DNA of 36,846 bases from an uncultured Clostridia bacterium (GTDB lineage Bacteria > Bacillota > Clostridia > Lachnospirales > Cellulosilyticaceae), in NCBI GenBank assembly GCA_937921505.1, contig CAKZUB010000103.1, forward strand, positions 1 to 36,846. Reading direction: 5' to 3'. Both the position numbers and the translations under genes were made by a program. Positions 23,516-31,265 of this stretch are shown in pieces. How positions within the stretch are numbered: the stretch's first letter is position 1; each line of letters starts with the position of its first letter. A model generated the notes under the pieces. It saw only the letters and a list, made by a program, of their open reading frames with translations, had not been told where the DNA came from and searched no databases.

Positions 23516-24343
23516 TTAATTTTTAAATCTACTTTTTTTCACAGGTGCCTGTATTTCTGTTAAAAAATTAGCAGAATCAGCTTCACACCAAGGTCCTTTA
23601 TGATAAATCGCTCGTGTTGGACCGTTCCATTCATAATTATTAGATGCCATCCATATACCTAAAGCATGATACGCATGTGTCATATCTTCAAAAGGTCCTT
23701 GGTGAAAAACAACTGCCATTTCAGTTACTTCCTCGAGATCACGTACTTTTATTTTGCCTGTACCCAGTATGTCATCATTAATACACATGGTCACTTCAAC
23801 ATCCACATCACTCTCTTTATAGCCATCGTCATGGTAAATTGCATAATTAGGTCCAAAACATTTCAATTTACTTGTTTGTGCAAATTCTCCTAGTTCTTGC
23901 CATAACTGACCCTCTGCATTGTATGTAGGAATTGTTCTTCTCAGTGATAATACTTTATAACTAGGAATGCTTTTAATAGTAATTTCATAATTCACACTTA
24001 AATCCTCCTTGTTAATACATTGTATGAGGGTTTCAACACGCAAAAGTTTTTCTTTCTCACTGTCAATAGCTATTGTAATTTCTCGCTTCCTATTTTCCAA
24101 AAGGCTCAATAGTTGTTTAGAATTCAAATCTCCCTCCATAAGCCCACTCATTTCAGTAAGAGAAAAGCCCATTTCCTTCAAAACTTGAATACGATTGACT
24201 TTCGGAATCTGGTCTACACAATAGAAACGGTATCCTGTAAATTTATCGATTGATTTAGGCTTTAAAAGTCCTATTTCATCATAATGTCTCAGCATTCTTA
24301 CAGATACTCTTGTCAGTTTTGAAAAATCACCTATTTTAAACAT
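23516..24343 (-). CDS. MerR-family regulator with GyrI-like (BmrR-type) ligand domain
   Basis: The 275-residue protein has the MerR DNA-binding domain (about 1-70; FKIGDFSKLTRVSVRMLRHYDEIGLLKP, then DKFTGYRFY), a dimerising helix (about 75-112) and an effector-binding GyrI-like domain (about 118-270) rich in aromatic and acidic residues, as in BmrR-type drug sensors. Such proteins twist a promoter with an over-long spacer to switch on drug-resistance genes. Its own promoter has exactly that 19-bp spacer, so autoregulation is likely. No exporter is adjacent in an obvious operon; gene Y, 361 bp downstream on the same strand, is the only neighbour. The start follows GAGGGGG. Confidence 0.9.
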   Translation of the reverse strand: MFKIGDFSKLTRVSVRMLRHYDEIGLLKPKSIDKFTGYRFYCVDQIPKVNRIQVLKEMGFSLTEMSGLMEGDLNSKQLLSLLENRKREITIAIDSEKEKLLRVETLIQCINKEDLSVNYEITIKSIPSYKVLSLRRTIPTYNAEGQLWQELGEFAQTSKLKCFGPNYAIYHDDGYKESDVDVEVTMCINDDILGTGKIKVRDLEEVTEMAVVFHQGPFEDMTHAYHALGIWMASNNYEWNGPTRAIYHKGPWCEADSANFLTEIQAPVKKSRFKN

Positions 24344-24365
24344 TGCATCCCCCTCTTTGTTATTG

Positions 24366-24377
24366 CAATCCGGATTG
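24366..24377. repeat. 12-bp palindrome in the leader of the MerR gene
   Basis: CAATCCGGATTG reads identically on both strands and lies between the -10 and the start codon of the MerR gene. It may be a second regulator site. Confidence 0.35.
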
Positions 24378-24384
24378 TAATTTT

Positions 24385-24415
24385 ATTTTAAACCCTACCA
24401 CATTGTGAGAGTCAA
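24385..24415 (-). promoter_or_regulatory. MerR-type promoter with 19-bp spacer
   Basis: On the minus strand TTGACT (24410-24415), exactly 19 bp and TAAAAT (24385-24390) make a promoter that is too long for normal recognition. The spacer holds the imperfect dyad ACTCT...AGGGT, the hallmark arrangement of MerR-activated promoters. It drives the MerR gene itself. Confidence 0.8.
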
Positions 24416-24721
24416 TAAAAAAATTTTAAATTTACTTATAATTATCGAAATTCTTTAACATTATCCTATTTCTTTTCTATTAACTACTCCCCCATGTATA
24501 CTTTGAAAATAAAATGATAAAATTTAGTACAAAGACAAATTACTGAGCCTTCTGCTAAATGATTACTCCTCTAATGAGTTTTAAAATCGCCACTTTTTAA
24601 TCTATATTTGATTTCATTCAAGCTTTGAATATGTAGTAAAAAACCTATAGAACGCTTGATAAGACTATATAAGGAATGTTGATTTTATGAGATCTTATCA
24701 ATGTTTCTGCTTTATTCTTAT
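24416..24721. other. Featureless AT-rich stretch
   Basis: It lies upstream of the MerR promoter and downstream of the broken DUF1801 gene. Short plus-strand frames here have no ribosome binding site or protein-like composition. Confidence 0.4.
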
Positions 24722-25072
24722 CTATCCAAGACGTTCAGCTTTTGCTTGCATAAGTAAATCGATAATATCAAAGTCATTTATTTCATTCAGATTAGAAATT
24801 TTAACATGTCATAAAAGTTTACCTGTACCTTTTAAAAGTTTTTTTCATCTTTTAATAAAGTACCTCGATATAATCCCAAGTTTACGCTATTTTTGAAAGG
24901 TGCTATATAGCAAATTAAATCTTATCTGCCCTACTTTCACCCGTTCCATAACTAATGTTTTTCCAACCTTCAAAAACGATTTCTTCTGTTTCAGGCATAA
25001 CCTTTTTACAAGCTTCATCCATTCATATCAATATGTTTATGTCTTATATAGCAATGTTACAGTCTCCACATG
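24722..25072 (-). pseudogene. Broken DUF1801-family gene
   Basis: Conceptual translation on the minus strand, changing frame, gives a DUF1801 (YdhG-like) protein. It reads KKVMPETEEIVFEGWKNISYG, shifts frame near 24913 into ICYIAPFKNSVNLGLYRGTL, shifts again near 24850 into LLKGTGKLL, meets an in-frame TGA where Arg is expected (family pattern LRHVKI) and ends ...DIIDLLMQAKAERLG with TAG at 24722. Two frameshifts plus a nonsense codon make it nonfunctional. The N-terminal part upstream of about 25030 is hard to follow and contains further stops. Sequencing error cannot explain all the lesions. Confidence 0.75.
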
Positions 25073-25132
25073 TGTTGGAAGTTAAGTAATCGTCATATAC
25101 AAAATTATCTTTCTGAGTAAAATATATTTATT

Positions 25133-25705
25133 CTATTTAGCTGATTTTTCTTCTCTTAGTACAATTGACCTGGCAATAAAAGCAAATATAATTAAAATCA
25201 GTCCTGTTAACCAGCCTCCCAAACTAAAAATTGGGGGTCCATATAGCGCCAGACCTAATCCACCAAGTATAAGTAGTGCCGATAGTACGCCATACATTTT
25301 CATTCCATATAAAGTTATGAAGGGTAAGTAATGAGTCCCGACAACAATCATAGCAGCAGGGAAAAACCACATCTGTCTATAAAGAATAGTTGCACCAACC
25401 AAAAGGAAGTTTATGGGTACAGTAAAAGCTATTTGGGAGCCTAGCGCCCATAATCCGTTCTCTGCGTTTACCTTGGCACTTCGTCCCATCATACGCAAGC
25501 TTAGTTGTGTAAGTGGAAAAATACTCATGCATCCAAAAAACAGAAATGCCATGCCATACTGTGGTGTACTTAAAACACTCATACCAGCAGCTACTAACCA
25601 TAACAGTCCTGAAATAAGCTGACCGGCAAATCCACCCAAAAAAGCTGTCCGCATTTCCTTTTGAGCACCAGATAATATCGTTATTCTACATTCTTTAATT
25701 ACCAT
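25133..25705 (-). CDS. Small multi-spanning membrane protein (DUF7010-like)
   Basis: The 190-residue protein has a short cytoplasmic N-terminus (MVIKECRITILSGAQKEMRT) and about six hydrophobic helices, ending in a basic tail (RSIVLREEKSAK). Length and pattern (AFLGGFAGQLISGLLWL; HYLPFITLYGMKMYG) fit the family I know as DUF7010, which has no known function. The start follows AAGGGGGA. A deleted, stop-containing copy lies about 9.7 kb away at 35037-35372 in the same orientation. A TetR gene lies 68 bp upstream on the same strand and may be co-transcribed with it. Confidence 0.75.
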   Translation of the reverse strand: MVIKECRITILSGAQKEMRTAFLGGFAGQLISGLLWLVAAGMSVLSTPQYGMAFLFFGCMSIFPLTQLSLRMMGRSAKVNAENGLWALGSQIAFTVPINFLLVGATILYRQMWFFPAAMIVVGTHYLPFITLYGMKMYGVLSALLILGGLGLALYGPPIFSLGGWLTGLILIIFAFIARSIVLREEKSAK

Positions 25706-25773
25706 TTCAAAATCCCCCTTATATTCTAGTTTAAGTTATCCCTTTTCTTGACACAAGATCCTTCCCATTTTAG

Positions 25774-26337
25774 TTACTTTGATAAACATTTCATAACACC
25801 ATGCTCCATAAGCTCCTGCATTAAGGCAATCAAGTCCTCTGCCGGCAATACCTTATCCTGCCTAAACCAATAACCCATAATGCCAATCATTGCAGAAAGA
25901 ATATACTCCAAAATAAAATCAACTTTTATAGAATCTAAATTATGCTTTTCAGAGAATGCTTGCTTTAGTATGGGTTTTGTTGAATTTTTAAGTTTGCTTG
26001 CAAAAGCCGGATCACCATTATCACCAAGCAAAACAGAATAATATTTACTATTGTGCTCATACAGTTTCATAAACATATCTATTGGCATACCAATACTTCC
26101 ATCCGCTATAGCAATTAGCGGTAATTCATCCAGTGTAGGTATTAAGGATTCTTCTATTTGCTCAAGGACATCATAAACATCTGTAAAATATTCGTAGAAA
26201 GTTCCTCTGTTATATCCCGCTTTCTGAGTTACTTCTTTTACAGTTATCTTCTCTATTCTTTTTTCACAGTACAAGTTCCAAAATGCATCAATCAGATTTT
26301 GCTTAGTCTGTGCAGTTACCTCTGGCTGCCTATTCAT
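25774..26337 (-). CDS. TetR-family regulator divergent from glycosyltransferase-MFS genes
   Basis: The 187-residue protein has a TetR helix-turn-helix: TKQNLIDAFWNLYCEKRIEKITVKEVTQKAG, then NRGTFYEYFTDVYDVL. The C-terminal domain resembles the TetR_C_7/YxaF-like type and ends in LMQELMEHGVMKCLSK. The start follows AAGGAGAT. Its 121-bp intergenic region with the glycosyltransferase gene contains inverted and direct repeats around a consensus promoter, so it probably represses the plus-strand operon and perhaps itself. The DUF7010-like gene follows on the same strand. Confidence 0.9.
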   Translation of the reverse strand: MNRQPEVTAQTKQNLIDAFWNLYCEKRIEKITVKEVTQKAGYNRGTFYEYFTDVYDVLEQIEESLIPTLDELPLIAIADGSIGMPIDMFMKLYEHNSKYYSVLLGDNGDPAFASKLKNSTKPILKQAFSEKHNLDSIKVDFILEYILSAMIGIMGYWFRQDKVLPAEDLIALMQELMEHGVMKCLSK

Positions 26338-26356
26338 TTCTTCATCTCCTTAAAAT

Positions 26357-26381
26357 CCGACACTCACTATTATATTGTCGG
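26357..26381. promoter_or_regulatory. Inverted repeat in the TetR/glycosyltransferase intergenic region
   Basis: CCGACA (26357-26362) and TGTCGG (26376-26381) form a 6-13-6 inverted repeat lying directly against the -35 of the glycosyltransferase promoter and just upstream of the TetR gene. It is a candidate operator acting on both directions. Confidence 0.5.
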
Positions 26382-26410
26382 TTGATGATTAGTATAGTCC
26401 CCCGTATACT
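26382..26410 (+). promoter_or_regulatory. Promoter of the glycosyltransferase-MFS operon
   Basis: TTGATG (26382-26387), a 17-bp spacer and TATACT (26405-26410) lie 49 bp upstream of the start codon. Spacing is ideal and the -10 matches 5 of 6 positions. Confidence 0.7.
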
Positions 26411-26411
26411 G

Positions 26412-26442
26412 TGATTATACAACACGTTGTTTGATTATACAA
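26412..26442 (+). repeat. Twin 11-bp direct repeats downstream of the -10
   Basis: TGATTATACAA occurs at 26412-26422 and 26432-26442, exactly 20 bp apart (two helical turns). ACAAC-AC-GTTGT (26419-26430) forms an inverted repeat between them. Being just after the -10, this is a good site for a repressor to block transcription. Confidence 0.55.
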
Positions 26443-26458
26443 GAGGAGGACTATAAAT

Positions 26459-27709
26459 ATGATTACAATTCTTTGTTCAGGTTCACGTGGTGATTTTCAA
26501 CCCTATATTGCACTTGCACAACAATTAAAAAAACTAGGTAAGGCTGTTCGTATTACTGGAAGCAAAAGTTTTGAAAGCTTTATCCGCAGCTATGGAATTG
26601 ATGTGTATCCTATAGAAGCAGATATTGAAACTCTGAATGTCGATCCAAAACTATTAAAAGATGCAGGCTCATCTGATAATCCTTTGAAAATGCTTTTGAC
26701 TTTTAATAAAATGAAGGAATATGGCATTTACATGGTAAACGACTACTACTCTGCTTGTGAAGGAAGCGAACTAATCATCTATCATCCTGGTTGCACTATT
26801 GGCTATTTTGCAGCACAAAAGTTTGGTATTCCTTCTGTTTTGGCTTCTCCTTTCCCAATGCACAAGACCAAAGAATATTTATCTGTAGTAATGTATGGAA
26901 AAACAAAATCCAATGCACTTACGAACAAAATAAGCTACGCTATGATTCAGGGAATGCTGTGGATGGCCTCAAAGGATTCTGTAAAAGGTTTCTGGAAAAA
27001 AAGTTTTGATAAATCACCTGACAATTTTGGCTGCCCCTTTGAAAGACATACAGATAAAAAACACCCTGCCATTGTCTCATGCAGCAACTTCGTTTTCAAA
27101 AGACCTGAGGATTGGAATCAAAACATATACCAAAACGGCTATTGGTTTGTTGAAGAGCCTTCCGAGTACACACCAAGCGATGAGCTTGCCGATTTCTTAA
27201 ATACCGGTGAAAGGCCTATATATATAGGCTTTGGAAGTATGACTTCTTTAGAAAAACATGAAGATCTGGCGAAAATGGTAGCTGCAGCAATTATCAAAAG
27301 TGAAAAACGCGGTATTATTTGTGGCATGGGAAGACTCTTAAATCTATCTAAGAGCATTATAGCAATTGATAGTATTCCTCATTCATGGCTATTTGAAAGG
27401 GTTTCAGCCGTATGCCATCATGGAGGGGCTGGTACGACAGCAGCAGGATTTAAAGCAGGAATTCCCAGCATTATTGTACCATTCTCTAATGATCAGTTTG
27501 CATGGGCACATAGATCTTACGATTTAGGAGTTGGTGCAAACCCGATTCCTAAAAAGGAATTATCTTCAGATAAACTTGCTGATGCAATCAAGTTTGCTTT
27601 AACTGATAAAATTGTTACAAATGCTAAAATCCTTGGTCAAAACATAGCTAGTGAAAATGGAGCCGCTGCATGTGCAAAAATTATTGTAAAGTGTCTTGAG
27701 AGGTACTAA
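26459..27709 (+). CDS. GT1-family glycosyltransferase (macrolide/sterol/UGT type)
   Basis: The 416-residue GT-B fold enzyme has the N-terminal SRGDFQPYIALAQQLKKLG, a pattern of bacterial sterol- and antibiotic-glucosyltransferases. Its C-terminal donor-binding half contains PIYIGFGSM and the signature region VCHHGGAGTTAAGFKAGIP, followed by PFSNDQFAWAHR. Such enzymes move a sugar from a UDP- or dTDP-sugar to a small lipophilic acceptor. The MFS exporter gene begins 1 bp after its stop and the TetR gene is divergent. Glycosylating and pumping out a toxic compound, as in macrolide resistance, is therefore a reasonable inference. Synthesis and export of an own glycolipid is the alternative. The start follows AGAGGAGGA. 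Confidence 0.88.
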   Translation: MITILCSGSRGDFQPYIALAQQLKKLGKAVRITGSKSFESFIRSYGIDVYPIEADIETLNVDPKLLKDAGSSDNPLKMLLTFNKMKEYGIYMVNDYYSACEGSELIIYHPGCTIGYFAAQKFGIPSVLASPFPMHKTKEYLSVVMYGKTKSNALTNKISYAMIQGMLWMASKDSVKGFWKKSFDKSPDNFGCPFERHTDKKHPAIVSCSNFVFKRPEDWNQNIYQNGYWFVEEPSEYTPSDELADFLNTGERPIYIGFGSMTSLEKHEDLAKMVAAAIIKSEKRGIICGMGRLLNLSKSIIAIDSIPHSWLFERVSAVCHHGGAGTTAAGFKAGIPSIIVPFSNDQFAWAHRSYDLGVGANPIPKKELSSDKLADAIKFALTDKIVTNAKILGQNIASENGAAACAKIIVKCLERY

Positions 27710-27710
27710 T

Positions 27711-28946
27711 ATGGAACGAACTGTGAATTGGAGAAAATCATTTTTCACAATATATATTGGTCAGGCATTTTCGTTATTAAGTTCTAGCGCTGTGCAATTT
27801 TCAATCATTTGGTGGATTACAATAGAAACAGGTTCAGCTATGGCACTAACAATTGCAAGTGTCATAGGTTTGCTTCCGCAAGCTGTTATTGGTTTATTTG
27901 CAGGAGTTTGGATTGACAGATTTAACCGTAAAAAAATAATGATTATAGCTGATAGTGCTATAGCATTATCAAGCTTTCTCTTGGGGGTTTTGTTTATTAT
28001 CGGTATTGAATCGATTATATTTGTTTACATAGTTCTGTTTATCAGAGCTTTGGGCGAAACATTTCATAAGCCGGCACTACAAGCTGCTATTCCCCAGTTG
28101 GTTCCACCATCAGAACTTACAAAAGCTGGTGGACTTGGGCAAATGATTAGCTCCTCCTGCTCCATGGTTGGACCTATGCTTGGTGCGCTTTTAATGAGCG
28201 TAACATCGCTTCAATATGCACTACTTGTTGATGTTTTGGGAGCTATTTTCGCAGTAATAACGTTATCTTTTGTAAAAATACCCAAATATACAGTAAACCA
28301 GAGGAGTAAACTGAGCTTCATGCAAGATATGAAACAGGGTATAAGGGCTATTCAATCAAACAAAGCATTACTCCGCCTTTCTATTCCTATGCTGATATCT
28401 ACCCTCATCTTTGTTCCTATAGGAACACTATTGCCACTTATGGTTAGAGATTATTTTAATGGAACAGCCTGGCACAATGGCATTGTACAAACCTTATTTT
28501 CCAGTGGAATGCTAATTGCAGCTATGGTAATCGGCATTACTGGAGGCCTGAAAAAACAGTTCTTTATGATTTCACTTTCAACGGGCTTATTAGGTATATG
28601 TGCATTAATTGGTGGCATCTTGCCATCACATTTGTTTTCTGTATTTTGTATTGTTGTTTTTGTCATGGGAACAACAGGCATGGGTTTCAATATCCCGTTT
28701 ACTTCCTACATTCAAAGAACCATTCCAGCAGAAAATTTGGGGAAAGTTTTTTCTCTTGTTACAAGTGTTATGAGTTTCGCTGCACCTATAGGAATGTTCA
28801 TTGCAGGCCCTATATCAGAAATAATTGGGGTAAGCAGCTGGATGATTTGTGCAGGAATAGTTATGATCTTTGTAGGTATTCTATGTTATTTTCTTACCAG
28901 AGAGTTTGATATTTCATTAAAAACCCATCGTATTAATTTTCCGTAA
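27711..28946 (+). CDS. MFS exporter (DHA, Mef-like)
   Basis: The 411-residue protein has about twelve membrane helices and the MFS motif A-like loop GVWIDRFNRKKIM after helix 2. It begins with a short basic stretch and WRKSFFTIYIGQAFSLLSSSAVQFS, much like macrolide-efflux MefA/E-type proteins. The proton-driven export substrate is unknown but is presumably shared with the glycosyltransferase, whose stop codon is 1 bp upstream. The ATG at 27711 is used because GAGAGG precedes it by about 6 nt; a TTG upstream overlaps the glycosyltransferase gene. Its last 14 bp overlap a decayed gene on the other strand. Confidence 0.9.
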   Translation: MERTVNWRKSFFTIYIGQAFSLLSSSAVQFSIIWWITIETGSAMALTIASVIGLLPQAVIGLFAGVWIDRFNRKKIMIIADSAIALSSFLLGVLFIIGIESIIFVYIVLFIRALGETFHKPALQAAIPQLVPPSELTKAGGLGQMISSSCSMVGPMLGALLMSVTSLQYALLVDVLGAIFAVITLSFVKIPKYTVNQRSKLSFMQDMKQGIRAIQSNKALLRLSIPMLISTLIFVPIGTLLPLMVRDYFNGTAWHNGIVQTLFSSGMLIAAMVIGITGGLKKQFFMISLSTGLLGICALIGGILPSHLFSVFCIVVFVMGTTGMGFNIPFTSYIQRTIPAENLGKVFSLVTSVMSFAAPIGMFIAGPISEIIGVSSWMICAGIVMIFVGILCYFLTREFDISLKTHRINFP

Positions 28947-29226
28947 ACAATGTCATAACATTACTTTTAATAAATTCAATTCTATCCTTAGCCCGTGGCA
29001 TAAAACGAGATGCAATTACAACTACTATTTCCTTTTCAGTGTTTACAAAAATTACATTTCCACCGTCACCTAAAGCTGCATAGCAATAATCATCAACAAT
29101 CCACCATAAATAACCGTATGAAATATTTTCCCATCTGCTACTTTCCTCGGTGCTGTCCTCTACCCATTTAGAAGATACAATCTGTTTGTCATTCCACTTG
29201 CCATTATTTAAATATAACTGCCCAAT
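28933..29226 (-). pseudogene. C-terminal remnant of a beta-lactamase-fold serine hydrolase
   Basis: A 97-codon open stretch, closed upstream by TAA at 29227, encodes the C-terminal end of a class C-type beta-lactamase/penicillin-binding-protein-like hydrolase. It reads LYLNNGKWNDKQIVSSKW, then YGYLWWIVDD, then GDGGNVIFVNTEKEIVVV, the usual strand pattern near the third active-site motif. The N-terminal two thirds with the SxxK serine are missing. Its end overlaps the MFS gene by 14 bp on the opposite strand. It is a deletion remnant without a start codon. Confidence 0.7.
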
Positions 29227-29250
29227 TTAATATAAGATTTTTTTCAACAA

Positions 29251-29471
29251 CTATTTTTTCATACTGTAATGCGTACTTTTCATTTTCTTCTCGCCATTAA
29301 CTATTTCCATATTCCTTCTTCTTTTAATTTCTCCTTGAACTACATCGAACGTTCTACAGATATAATTTCTAGAATCTCTATGATTTACGATGCCATTATT
29401 ATTGACAGCATCCTTGCTCCACTTGCTTAATGTTGATTTTTCTATTTTTAATTCTTTTATAATTTTAAATT
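29251..29471 (-). pseudogene. Decayed coding fragment, origin unclear
   Basis: A minus-strand frame of about 72 codons reads IKELKIEKSTLSKWSKDAVN, then continues with GEIKRRRNMEIVNGEKK. A shift of frame near its end extends the similarity-like sequence (KYALQYEKIVVEKN). STLSKW followed by basic helices recalls the helix-turn-helix of IS3-type OrfA transposases, but the match is weak. No start codon or ribosome binding site is present. Confidence 0.3.
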
Positions 29472-29476
29472 ACATT

Positions 29477-31189
29477 TTATGGATAGTCACTTTCATCAAC
29501 TTTTCTAAAATTGAATTCTGTACAATAGCTCTCATTCAGTAAATCGCTTTGCAACTCTCCTGTGTTGTTATAAACTTCAATATCTTTTATTTTGGAGAGG
29601 GTATCAACAACAATAATATAACCTTTATCCATAGAAACTGATTCATTTATTACAGTCCCGTCCTCAAAGATTACTTTTATGTTATCAATTTGTACATCTG
29701 ACACAAGATCTGTTTTGGGATCCCACTTCTTATTTTTAAAATTCCCATAGACAATACTCTTGCCCCGATCCTTGACTATATTTGCTGAAAAGCATGGGCT
29801 TATCGGCATATTCCCTGGAGCCATAGCCGTTATATTATTCCTCTTATCAGTTAAAAACAAAACGCTACTATCCTCTCCCTCCCCTACATATTTCTCGGTT
29901 AAGGCCAGATAACTGCTGCCATACTTTTTTATATTATAAATCTTCAGAACTCCCTTATTGTTTGGATTAGTTTTTAAGTAATATTCTGAAATAGTAGTTT
30001 CAAGCTTTTTATTCTCTTCTATGAGAATTACGCCATTTGTACCTGCTTCTTTATTTTGCCCATTGATCAGCAGCACTGCACCTATGACAATAAAAATGAG
30101 AATAGTTTTTATACCTTTTATCCTACTTTTGATATTGCTTTTACTAAAAGCTGGCAACTTATTCTGCCAGTGCCCATCCATCAACGGGGTCTCTTTTAAT
30201 TCCACTTTGCCTTTCCAGCTATATTTAGTTGGCCAGTTCTTAAACATTTTCACAAATACAAATAATAATTTATAGGCTAACGGATATTTGACAGGATGCC
30301 ATTTTTTAAAATGGTTCAGTTCAACCTGAACCTGCTCTGCAATTTTCATAAGCTGGTATTGGCCTTCGGTGATTTTATCTGTGGACATATATATCTCAAA
30401 AGTGCCTTTTATACTCTCACTTTCAGATAAATCAAGGAGATTCGGGAATCCATCAGGAAAATGTAACTTTGCACTATACATACCCTTTCCGATTTGTATT
30501 TGATTAATTTTCCCTTGTGCATTACAGTGAATTTCTGTTTCATCGTGTATTACTATTTTGCCGGGTATTGCATCAAAACATAAGGGATTTGATCCATTGG
30601 AATTGAGCGCCGCTATAGTCAGTTTAGAACAATATCTTGCCAGGTATGTGCGCTGTCCGTTCATCAAAAGTGGGAGCGTCGGAACTTTAAATACTCGCTT
30701 ATCCAGTGAACAGTGAATATATGTAGTTTTTTTGTACGCAAAATCTATATCATGCATATAAACGAAAAAAAGCTTCTGGGGGGTCTCAACGGCTCCTCCA
30801 ACTGGTGCTAATAAAGGTACGGGATACTTACGCTTACTTGTTTCAATCACTTTTAAGTCATTCTTCCTACCTTGTATATCTGTGAAAATCAGATGAACCT
30901 GTAATCCATTTTTCGTAACTTCAAAAAGCTTCTTCTCAAAATGTGTAATTTTCAAGTCAGTAATTCCTGCCCCTATGCTAAAACCTTCCTGGTGATTGAT
31001 ACCAGGTTCATAATAAACATCAACTTTTCCATCCTTACGATAGCGTAGAAGGCGAATTCCTCTACCGTTTACCGGATCATCAAAGAATTGCGGCTCAAAG
31101 CCTTCGAATTCTTCATCATCCTTAAAGCTAATAACTGCGAGTCTGATCATAGGCTCAAATACGAAATTAAAGGGTAAGACATATTTCAT
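29477..31189 (-). CDS. 570-residue two-part membrane protein of unknown function
   Basis: Residues 1-340 form a cytoplasmic, beta-rich region (MKYVLPFNFVFEPMIRLAVI; PVGGAVETPQKLFFVYMHDI) that I do not recognise. A single membrane helix follows (about 360-377; ILIFIVIGAVLLIN), then a 190-residue extracytoplasmic beta-rich domain (YNIKKYGSSYLALTEKY; NIKVIFEDGTVINESVSM). The basic stretch before the helix (KSNIKSRIKGIK) looks like the N-terminus of an independent single-pass protein, so this may be a fusion of two genes. It starts 76 bp after the FAD oxidoreductase gene, with GGAGG upstream of the ATG, and likely shares its TetR-controlled operon. The N-terminal part might bind the lipid-like substrate or product of that enzyme; this is speculation. 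Confidence 0.65.
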   Translation of the reverse strand: MKYVLPFNFVFEPMIRLAVISFKDDEEFEGFEPQFFDDPVNGRGIRLLRYRKDGKVDVYYEPGINHQEGFSIGAGITDLKITHFEKKLFEVTKNGLQVHLIFTDIQGRKNDLKVIETSKRKYPVPLLAPVGGAVETPQKLFFVYMHDIDFAYKKTTYIHCSLDKRVFKVPTLPLLMNGQRTYLARYCSKLTIAALNSNGSNPLCFDAIPGKIVIHDETEIHCNAQGKINQIQIGKGMYSAKLHFPDGFPNLLDLSESESIKGTFEIYMSTDKITEGQYQLMKIAEQVQVELNHFKKWHPVKYPLAYKLLFVFVKMFKNWPTKYSWKGKVELKETPLMDGHWQNKLPAFSKSNIKSRIKGIKTILIFIVIGAVLLINGQNKEAGTNGVILIEENKKLETTISEYYLKTNPNNKGVLKIYNIKKYGSSYLALTEKYVGEGEDSSVLFLTDKRNNITAMAPGNMPISPCFSANIVKDRGKSIVYGNFKNKKWDPKTDLVSDVQIDNIKVIFEDGTVINESVSMDKGYIIVVDTLSKIKDIEVYNNTGELQSDLLNESYCTEFNFRKVDESDYP

Positions 31190-31265
31190 GTTGGACCTCC
31201 ACTTCTACATGTTTTCTCATTTTGTATTGCATTAGGATAAATACAAATTCTATCTGGTATGGACT

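Noticed and set aside
24687..25085. Two small plus-strand genes in the region after the MerR promoter
   Set aside because: They are the reverse of a decayed DUF1801 gene. Their composition is not protein-like and they lack ribosome binding sites.
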